Part shown: positions 51,584 through 60,300 of the stretch, piece by piece | Position numbering within the stretch: the stretch's first letter is position 1 | Layout of the letters: every line of letters starts with the position of its first letter | Source: Brachionus manjavacas | Taxonomy: Eukaryota; Rotifera; Eurotatoria; Ploima; Brachionidae | Reading direction: 5' to 3' | Assembly (NCBI GenBank): GCA_019054805.1 | Contig: JAHQIY010000051.1 | Coordinates: 1-64,000, forward strand | Length of the DNA: 64,000 bases | Translations under genes and position numbers: made by a program | Notes under the pieces: model-generated | Databases searched by the model: none | Seen by the model: the letters and a program-made list of their open reading frames with translations, nothing else | Told to the model about the DNA's origin: nothing

Positions 51584-51866
51584 TAGTAGTAGTAGTAGTA
51601 GTAGTTTTGACTGTAGCTGGCTAGCCAGCGAGTGTGCTGATAAGGCACACTATGACAGCTGATGTGATTGATTGCTGCTCATCCAGCAATCAATGCCTGC
51701 TTTAAAGCTGTTAACATTAGGGGCTTCAACTAATTGATTTGGCAGTGAGTTCCATATGTTAGCGGTTCTGTTGAAAAAAGTTATCTCTATGATGGAGCCT
51801 CGAAATTTCTTTGTGATATTTGAAGCAGTGACCTCTTCCTAGGATTTTGGTGACATTAAAATTGTT
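51584..51866 (-). mobile_element. LINE-B 3' fragment, inverted, 5'-truncated
   Basis: On the plus strand it starts with (AGT)n and reads as the reverse complement of 57020-57300. It covers the last part of LINE-B ORF2 and the 3' UTR with its three hairpins. By eye it differs by only a few bases from the long copy. Length about 283 bp. 5' truncation is usual for target-primed insertion. Confidence 0.93.
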
Positions 51867-52374
51867 TAATGTTTAACTTTTAATCTTAATTTTCGGAATA
51901 AATTTTTTGGCATAAACAAAATCAAGATATTTTTCTTATTTAACAATTAAGCATTATTTTCTTTTTTTAAATCGTGATTTATTACTTATTTTAGAAAACG
52001 GGATAAATTGGCTGGAAATCTTGAAAATGCTAAAAGTATAAATTTAAGTAATTTACTTGAATTGAAAAATAAAGGAATTTTACTTAAAAATCAAATTTTA
52101 TTTTGATTAATTAAAAGTAATTAATTGATTTTACTTGACTTGACTTGTAAGTTAAAAACAATTCTGCTTTTTGCGAATTCTCTGCATCAACAAAGCCAAA
52201 CTATTTTTTCAGATAGGCGTCTTAAATGAACCAAGGTTTAATCCTACGACTACAAATACAACTTTTTTCTCATAAATTGGTAAAAACTAATGCTAAACTA
52301 ACTCTAAAAAAATTCAGACTAATGCTCCTTGTCAAAGTGGATTTAAAAATTAATTGCTAATTTTTTTTTTTAAG

Positions 52375-52773
52375 ATTCCACATCCACACTGGCATCATCA
52401 CCAAAGCCGCAATAAGTCCTCAGAAGGTTCTAAGCCAAGTCGACAACAGGTCATAAACGAGAAGGCGTCTAAATATCAAAAAGAGGAATAACCGGACAGA
52501 AAAAACAAAGAAGCGCTGCAAGCGATAAAAGTCCCGAGCAAAAAGAGGAATAGGAGCAATGAGCCGATTCATTACTACAGTCAGAATCATCCATTGCACC
52601 CGATAAAATCTAGTCATGAGAAAAAAGTGGGTTACAAATCTAACAGATCGAAATCGGCCGAACAGGGTCAACACAGATTGGAACCCAAGAGGCTCGAAGA
52701 GACAAAGAGACAAAATCGCGAAAAAAAGACCAAACATAATGTATGTCCCCAAAAAAGCACAAGTCAGATATAA
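52375..52773 (+). pseudogene. ADAM10: Candidate last exon of the ADAM10-like gene, with TAA
   Basis: After a T-rich tract and AAG a region of clearly higher GC opens in one plus-strand frame for 132 codons, ending with two stops at 52771. It begins IPHPHWHHHQSRNKSSEGSK and is rich in Lys, Arg, Gln and Ser, like a cytoplasmic tail. One TAA at 52489-52491 interrupts it. Joining in this frame requires a phase-0 donor, GTTGGT at 49783, which is weak. The better donor GTAAAT at 49787 gives another frame that ends after about 14 codons. Position, orientation and composition support a tail exon; the exact splice is unsure. The long hydrophobic antisense frame here is a by-product of the Lys/Glu-rich sense frame. 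Confidence 0.4.
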
Positions 52774-53110
52774 TAAGCAAAATGCCGAATGGAAAGGATA
52801 AAAATCAGAAAATGAGAAACAAATCAAGTACCGAGACATCCTCAATTGATGCATAGACGTTCCGTTTATACAAAAGTCGATTATTTTAGCCAATTTGTAA
52901 ATTAAAATCGCTTTATATAAAATAATTTTTTTTTCGTTTAATACCATTAATTTGGATAAATTTTTTAATGTAAATTTTATCAAATTTAAAAAAATAATAA
53001 AATATGATGTCGTCTCTTTAAATCTACCAAAAAATCATATTTTCTAAATTAAATAGCAAAAAAAGTAAATTTTGAATTGTATTTTTTTTTTAACAATAAA
53101 AAAAAAAAAT

Positions 53111-53170
53111 AGACTTTGAAAAAAATATTTTCTGTAACCTGGCCTAAATATTCTTTACCTAAGAAAGTGT
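53111..53170 (+). repeat. Diverged relative of the satellite monomer
   Basis: The segment from AGACTTTGAAAAAAATATTT to AAGAAAGTGT aligns with monomer positions about 8-68 (CGACTCTGACAAATATTTTT to CCAAGTGT), sharing the core CCTrGCCTrAAyATT. By eye about three quarters of bases agree, with small gaps. This is far below the identity among array monomers, so it is an old or independently evolving relative outside the arrays. Confidence 0.5.
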
Positions 53171-53397
53171 TCCGTTATGCGGTACATTGAGATTAGCTTC
53201 CCAGTCACAAAAAAAACGATGATTAATCGATGAAAACTGATAGATAAATCATTAATGAATTAATTAAGTTTTTATTTCAACTGATATTTAACTTAAAATT
53301 GATTTTGACGCTTGATTAAAGGCGATCATTAATTCACATAATTCTGAACAGAAAATTTAGTTTCCAATTCAATTGGCTACTTATTAAATTTAAAATA

Positions 53398-53464
53398 ACT
53401 TAATATTAACATTAATTTTTGAAAAAAAAAACTTAATATTAACATTAATTTTTGAAAAGAAAAA
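53398..53464. repeat. 33-bp tandem duplication
   Basis: ACTTAATATTAACATTAATT followed by TTTGAA and an A run occurs twice in a row, just upstream of the LINE-B 5' end. Confidence 0.85.
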
Positions 53465-53577
53465 CTTTAATTTCAAAGAAAATTAATACACCAAAATATA
53501 AGCACACGTAAGCCAAAAAGTAAGGAAAAAAAGCACAAGTAAGCCAAAATAAATAAAAAGCACGCAGTTTTTGTCAA

Positions 53578-54337
53578 ATGGACTCAAATTTTTTGCTTGA
53601 AACAAACTGGCCAACGTTTGGACAGGGTACCGTATCTGGGCATTCAAAAACTTTGCATGAATGGTGCGGTAATATTTCGAAATTCGTCCTGGAGCTTTCA
53701 AATCATGTGAAACATCTAGAGGAAAGAGAAATTGAGAAAGACATTGAAATAAACAAATTGAAATCTGAATTGGCAGCAGCAAATAAAACAGCAAACTCAT
53801 CCAACATCAGTAGTCAGTGGGTTCAAGTTGTAAAACAAGGGACAAAAAATGCAAAAAAACCAGCCGATCAGATAGCTGTAGCAAATACAACCATCAGCGA
53901 AATGAATGAAAGAATCAAAAGAAAAAAAAAATGTGATCATTTATGGTGTGCCAGAATCAAAGAAAGAGATTCTAACAGACAGGAGGGCAGAAGATGAAGA
54001 AAAAATCAAACAAATTTTGACCACTATTGGAAAAGGTGATGTCAAGCCAGCGTATTCAAGACGCTTGAGATCGAAAGACTAAAGTAAACCAGGCCCAATT
54101 CTAGTAGAACTCAAAGAAGAAGCAAACAGAAATCCACTACTCCTAGCAGCCAAAAAGTTGCGAGATTCAAATAATTTCAAATCTATTTATCTTAGTCCAG
54201 ATTTGACTGAAACCGAAAGAGCTTTAGACTATGAATTGAGGAAACAAAGAAACGAAGCAAATAATGGTCTTTCACAAGACTCGCCTTTTCGATATGGCAT
54301 CCGTGGAAATCAGATCGTCAAATTCAAGAAGCAATAA
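53578..54337 (+). pseudogene. LINE-B ORF1 (coiled-coil RNA-binding type), disrupted
   Basis: ATG at 53578 opens MDSNFLLETNWPTFG, followed by a predicted coiled coil at about residues 40-70 (HLEEREIEKDIEINKLKSEL). In an A run near 53931 the frame shifts. The next frame continues with VIIYGVPESKKEIL, then RRLRSKD, an in-frame TAA at 54080-54082, GPILVELKEEANRNPLLLAA, and a C-terminal segment ending at TAA 54335-54337. The IYGVPES and ILVEL motifs are typical of ORF1 proteins of CR1/L1-like elements, which act as RNA chaperones. One frameshift and one stop disable it. Confidence 0.82.
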
Positions 54338-57235
54338 TAGTTCATCAAAAGCGTCATCACGTGTGGATAATCTCGAATCTTTAAAATGTATGTATTTAAA
54401 TGCTACTTCTTTGGACAATAAACTCGATGAATTCAGTGTTGTTATTGAAACATATAGTCCACAAATTGTGGCAGTTAGTGAGACTTGGTTTAAGAGCAAC
54501 TCAAATGCAAACATTAAAGGATACAATTTGTACAGAAAGGACAGAAGTGATGGACGCAGAGGCGGGGTGTATGTCTCTACATTGATGAAAATATCGATTC
54601 ATTTGAATTAAATGATGCAGGTTTTAATTTAAGTAAAATAGAACAAATTTGGGTAGTTGTTAACTTTAACTGTGAAAAGTATTAAGTTGGCTGTCTTTAT
54701 AGGCCAAACGATTTTGTTGATATGAACGATTTTGATTTAGTCTTCAAACAAGCTAAAGACTATGTGGATGAAAGAGGTTTTAAGGATATTCTAATAATGG
54801 GTGATTTTAACTTTCCATCGATCATCTGGTCAAATGGCTGTGTTTCAGAAATCTTAAACGAAAATGGCATCGAACATAAATTCAGCGAGACGCTAAGCGA
54901 CACTTTTTTATATCAGCATGTAAATGTTCCAACATTTCAAATGTCAAACGAAAAAGCTGTCAACACTTTGGATTTGATTTTCACGACTCAGTCTGGCAGT
55001 GTGTATGCAATCGATACAAAATTTGTGCTTGGTAACATTAATAAAGGACATCTGGTCATCTTTTTCAATTTTGTTCTCAAAAACAAGGTTAGTAAGGAAT
55101 CATATATTATTGAAAAATTTCTTTATAGTAAAGCTGACTTTGAAAAAATTTCTGATTTTTTATCAAATATTGATTGGGTGCACTTATTTGAGAATTTAAA
55201 TATTCAGGAAATGTACAATGAGTTTATTTTCTATGTCAGTGAAGCTAGTAATCGATTCATTCCAGTGACAGATGGCTCTAAAAAGAAAAGTATCTCAAAA
55301 CCTTGGATAAAAGATGATCTCAAAATCTTAATTAGGAATAAGAAAAATCTTAGATACAGGAACTGTTCATGTAACTGGAAGGATATGAATCTTTATAATG
55401 ATTACAAAAGTATCTGTAAATTAGTTTCTTCGGAAATAAAAAGAGCCAGACTAACTTATGAACAAAATTTAGTGGATAAAGCTAAGAAGAATCCAAAATT
55501 ATTATACAAATATCTAAATGATCAACAAGTAATCAGAGAATCAATCAAAGTATTAAAGAAGTCAAACAATGAATTAACGCAAGAACCGAAAGAGATATCA
55601 AATCTACTAAATAAATGTTTTCAAGATGTTTTTGTTATTGAACAAGATGGGGAGCTTCCACCTTTTGTAGCTGAACTAAATGAAAACTGTTCAGAATATG
55701 TTGACATTGAACCAAATGATATTAGTTATGAATTGGTTTATAAAAAATTACAAGACCTTAATCAAAATAAATCATGTGGTGTAGACAAGCTTCATCCGCT
55801 ATTGCTAAAAAAATGTGCAGAAGCCTTTACTGTTCCTTAAACTTTAATTTTCAGAAAGTCTTTATCTAATAGTCAGCTTCCAATACAATTCAGATCAGCA
55901 AATATTACTCCATTGTTTAAAAAAGGTGATAAATCAACGGCCAGCAATTATCGTCCCGTGTCTTTAACTTCAATTCCGTGCAAAATAATGGAAAGCATAA
56001 TAAGAACTAAAATGGAAGACTATCTTTATAAGAACAATATTATATCTAAAGAACAGCATGGATTTGTCAGGAAAAAGTCATGTACATCTAATCTTATGGA
56101 AACTCTAGATTTCATCTCAATGAGTCTAGACAAAAGTATTCCTGTTGATGTAATTCTGCTAGATTTTGCCAAAGCATTTGATACTGTTCCGCACAGACGA
56201 CTAATAGCTAAATTGAAAGCGTATGGCTTTGATGGTCTGACACTAAAATGGATTGAAGCTTTCTTGAAAAATAGAAGACAACGAGTTGTTCAAGGTGAAA
56301 TTTTGTCGGATTGGGTTGAGATTTTTAGCGGTGTACCACAAGGATCAGTGATTGGTCCACTTTTGTTCGTTTTGTATATCAATGATCTACCAAAAGGAAT
56401 AGAGAATATTGTCAAAATGTATGCAGATGATACAAAAATATTCTCGCAAACGGTATCAGAAATAAGCGCAGTGAAACTTCAATCAGATTTAGATTTAATT
56501 TTCAAGTGGACTCAAGATTGGCTTCTTCTCTTCAACACATCAAAATGTGTGGTTATGCATTACGGTCATAAAAACAAAGAATTCACTTATTTTATTAATG
56601 GTAAACAGTTATCAACGTCTGAAACCGAAAGAGATCTTGGAGTTATCTTCAATACAAATCTCAAATGGAAAAATCAAGTGATAGAGGCTACAAACAAAGC
56701 AAATCAAATGTTGGGTGGCATCAGGAAATCATTCGCTCGTTTTGATTGGAAGTAATTTAGATCATTGTATTTAACTTTTGTTCGTCCTCTTTTGGAATTT
56801 GCTGTGCCTGTATGGTCTCCATTTCTTAAGTCGGATTGTGAGAATCTTGAGAGGATTCAACGCAGAGCTACGAAATTTGTTTCTTCAATTAGAAACAAAC
56901 CGTATGAAAGCAGATTGAAGGCTTTAAACATTCCAAATCTGGTGGAAAGAAGAAAAAGAGGTGATCTAATTCAATTATACAAGTTCATGCATGGAATAGA
57001 ATTGGTTGAAAAAAGCAACAATTTTAATGTCACCAAAATCCTAGGAAGAGGTCACTGCTTCAAATATCACAAAGAAATTTCGAGGCTCCATCATAGAGAT
57101 AACTTTTTTTTCAACAGAACCGCTAACATATGGAACTCACTGCCAAATCAATTAGTTGAAGCCCCTAATGTTAACAGCTTTAAAGCAGGCATTGATTGCT
57201 GGATGAGCAGCAATCAATCACATCAGCTGTCATAG
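54264..57235 (+). pseudogene. LINE-B ORF2 endonuclease-reverse transcriptase, disrupted
   Basis: Starts at ATG 54264, overlapping the end of ORF1. Endonuclease motifs: YLNATSLDNK, SETWF, MGDFNFP and LDLIFT. The usual SDH motif reads KGH, so the catalytic Asp is lost. A frameshift near 54568 is followed by in-frame TAA codons at 54683, 55838 and 56753. Between and after them the frame is kept: SCGVDKLHPLLLKKC, ANITPLFKKGD, SNYRPVSLTS, EQHGFVRKKSC, DFAKAFDTVPHRRL, GVPQGSVIGPLL and the catalytic YADD. The C-terminal region has the FVRPLLEFAVPVWSP and RIQRRATKFV signatures. Ends at TAG 57233-57235. No RNase H. Dead copy of an otherwise well preserved family. Confidence 0.9.
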
Positions 57236-57302
57236 TGTGCCTTATCAGCACACTCGCTGGCTAGCCAGCTACAGTCAAAACTACTACTACTACTACTACT
57301 AA
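57191..57302 (+). promoter_or_regulatory. LINE-B 3' hairpins and (ACT)n tail
   Basis: Three structures in about 80 bases: an 11-bp perfect stem with 6-nt loop (57191-57218, overlapping the last codons), a 7-bp stem with 7-nt loop (57234-57254), and a 14-bp perfect palindrome GCTGGCTAGCCAGC (57256-57269). An (ACT)n run then reaches about 57300. All are kept in the inverted copy at 51584-51866. In CR1/L2-like elements such 3' structures guide the reverse transcriptase; that role is inferred here. Confidence 0.75.
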
Positions 57303-60300
57303 TATCTAAAGATGGATACAAGCATATCCAAAAAAGATACTTTACTTTTTCACTAAGTACTAAGGGTCTGCCAGACACGTCATCAGCTCTTGCTTGTAAG
57401 CCTCCTTGCCCCGGCCGCTAGGCATCTGCATCTTCACCGCCCCTCCTCATTTTCTCATCCGGACTTGGGACCGGCCTTAGGTAGAGTTAGCAGTTTAGGT
57501 TTTGATTTTTCGAAAATTTGATTTTCTTTATTTGACTATTTCTGAAAAAATAAAACAATCAAAAGAAGAAAATCTGAATTAGAATGAAAGTTCTCTTCCG
57601 AGAAAAACAAAAATAAAAAATGGAATAATAAATAATAAAATGTTTAATCTAAATAAAATTTTTAAAAAATATTTTCTTTTGTTAAAATGACATTTCGACT
57701 CTGACAAATATTTTTCTGTTTCCTAGCCTGAACATTTTGTACTGACACCAAGTGTGCGTGTATGAAAAGTCTCCCTCCCATTTTTTCATCCGGACTTGGG
57801 ACCGGCAATGGTATGGTTACGACTCAACAATCTGCCGACAAAGTTACTATGGGACGTTCATCATAAACAGCGCCACTCATCCGAGCACTTAAAGGCTGCG
57901 AACTCGGCAACTATTTAGACTAGCTTGGAACCACAAACCAAGCGTATCTATAGATGGATACAAGCATATCCAAAAAAAGATACTTTACTTTTTTCACTAA
58001 GTACTAAGGGTCTGCCAGACACGTCATCAGCTCTTGCTTGTAAGCCTCCTTGCCCCGGCCGCTAGGCATCTGCATCTTCACCGCCCCTCCTCATTTTCTC
58101 ATCCGGACTTGGGACCGGCCTTAGGTAGAGTTAGCAGTTTAGGTTTTGATTTTTCGAAAATTTGATTTTCTTTATTTGACTATTTCTGAAAAAATAAAAC
58201 AATCAAAAGAAGAAAATCTGAATTAGAATGAAAGTTCTCTTCCGAGAAAAACAAAAATAAAAAATGGAATAATAAATAATAAAATGTTTAATCTAAATAA
58301 AATTTTTAAAAAATATTTTCTTTTGTTAAAATGACATTTCGACTCTGACAAATATTTTTCTGTTTCCTAGCCTGAACATTTTGTACTGACACCAAGTGTG
58401 CGTGTATGAAAAGTCTCCCTCCCATTTTTTCATCCGGACTTGGGACCGGCAATGGTATGGTTACGACTCAACAATCTGCCGACAAAGTTACTATGGGACG
58501 TTCATCATAAACAGCGCCACTCATCCGAGCACTTAAAGGCTGCGAACTCGGCAACTATTTAGACTAGCTTGGAACCACAAACCAAGCGTATCTATAGATG
58601 GATACAAGCATATCCAAAAAAGATACTTTACTTTTTTCACTAAGTACTAAGGGTCTGCCAGACACGTCATCAGCTCTTGCTTGTAAGCCTCCTTGCCCCG
58701 GCCGCTAGGCATCTGCATCTTCACCGCCCCTCCTCATTTTCTCATCCGGACTTGGGACCGGCCTTAGGTAGAGTTAGCAGTTTAGGTTTTGATTTTTCGA
58801 AAATTTGATTTTCTTTATTTGACTATTTCTGAAAAAATAAAACAATCAAAAGAAGAAAATCTGAATTAGAATGAAAGTTCTCTTCCGAGAAAAACAAAAA
58901 TAAAAAATGGAATAATAAATAATAAAATGTTTAATCTAAATAAAATTTTTAAAAAATATTTTCTTTTGTTAAAATGACATTTCGACTCTGACAAATATTT
59001 TTCTGTTTCCTAGCCTGAACATTTTGTACTGACACCAAGTGTGCGTGTATGAAAAGTCTCCCTCCCATTTTTTCATCCGGACTTGGGACCGGCAATGGTA
59101 TGGTTACGACTCAACAATCTGCCGACAAAGTTACTATGGGACGTTCATCATAAACAGCGCCACTCATCCGAGCACTTAAAGGCTGCGAACTCGGCAACTA
59201 TTTAGACTAGCTTGGAACCACAAACCAAGCGTATCTATAGATGGATACAAGCATATCCAAAAAATGATACTTTACTTTTTTCACTAAGTACTAAGGGTCT
59301 GCCAGACACGTCATCAGCTCTTGCTTGTAAGCCTCCTTGCCCCGGCCGCTAGGCATCTGCATCTTCACCGCCCCTCCTCATTTTCTCATCCGGACTTGGG
59401 ACCGGCCTTAGGTAGAGTTAGCAGTTTAGGTTTTGATTTTTCGAAAATTTGATTTTCTTTATTTGACTATTTCTGAAAAAATAAAACAATCAAAAGAAGA
59501 AAATCTGAATTAGAATGAAAGTTCTCTTCCGAGAAAAACAAAAATAAAAAATGGAATAATAAATAATAAAATGTTTAATCTAAATAAAATTTTTAAAAAA
59601 TATTTTCTTTTGTTAAAATGACATTTCGACTCTGACAAATATTTTTCTGTTTCCTAGCCTGAACATTTTGTACTGACACCAAGTGTGCGTGTATGAAAAG
59701 TCTCCCTCCCATTTTTTCATCCGGACTTGGGACCGGCAATGGTATGGTTACGACTCAACAATCTGCCGACAAAGTTACTATGGGACGTTCATCATAAACA
59801 GCGCCACTCATCCGAGCACTTAAAGGCTGCGAACTCGGCAACTATTTAGACTAGCTTGGAACCACAAACCAAGCGTATCTATAGATGGATACAAGCATAT
59901 CCAAAAAATGATACTTTACTTTTTTCACTAAGTACTAAGGGTCTGCCAGACACGTCATCAGCTCTTGCTTGTAAGCCTCCTTGCCCCGGCCGCTAGGCAT
60001 CTGCATCTTCACCGCCCCTCCTTATTTTCTCATCCGGACTTGGGACCGGCCTTAGGTAGAGTTAGCAGTTTAGGTTTTGATTTTTCGAAAATTTGATTTT
60101 CTTTATTTGACTATTTCTGAAAAAATAAAACAATCAAAAGAAGAAAATCTGAATTAGAATGAAAGTTCTCTTCCGAGAAAAACAAAAATAAAAAATGGAA
60201 TAATAAATAATAAAATGTTTAATCTAAATAAAATTTTTAAAAAATATTTTCTTTTGTTAAAATGACATTTCGACTCTGACAAATATTTTTCTGTTTCCTA

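Larger units (their letters stand above)
49843..52374 (+). other. Last intron or 3' flank of the ADAM10-like gene
   Basis: About 2.5 kb, very AT-rich. It holds a lone MITE-like end (49852-49882), a foldback element (50248-50537), a LINE-A tail fragment (50703-50757) and a LINE-B 3' fragment (51584-51866), each listed separately. The stretches 50960-51583 and 51867-52370 show nothing else recognisable. It ends with a branch-like GCTAAT, a long T run and AAG at 52374. Confidence 0.6.
52774..53469. other. AT-rich interval upstream of LINE-B
   Basis: No gene recognised. It contains a diverged satellite fragment (53111-53170) and a 33-bp tandem duplication (53398-53464). Confidence 0.6.
53470..57302 (+). 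mobile_element. LINE-B, CR1-like non-LTR retrotransposon
   Basis: About 3.8 kb on the plus strand. The 5' UTR has two near-identical blocks AGCACACGTAAGCCAAAA and AGCACAAGTAAGCCAAAA. ORF1 is at 53578-54337 and ORF2 at 54264-57235, overlapping by 74 nt in another frame. A short 3' UTR has three hairpins and an (ACT)n tail. The RT sequence (FAKAFDTVPHRRL, GVPQGSVIGPLLF, YADDTKIF) and the microsatellite-like 3' end suit the CR1/L2/Rex1 group. The exact 5' boundary is not fixed. The tail abuts satellite array 2 directly. Both ORFs are disabled. Confidence 0.9.

Noticed and set aside
52420-52983. 187-codon minus-strand hydrophobic frame
   Set aside because: It is the complement of a Lys/Glu/Gln-rich sense frame, which automatically gives a Phe/Leu/Ser-rich antisense. 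No domain was recognised, and the sense strand fits the gene context.
53578-57235. Alternative genetic code with reassigned TAA
   Set aside because: In-frame TAA codons in LINE-B stand at positions where relatives would have different residues (apparently Lys or Leu), not one residue. Clean genes in the window do not contain TAA. Ordinary decay explains them.
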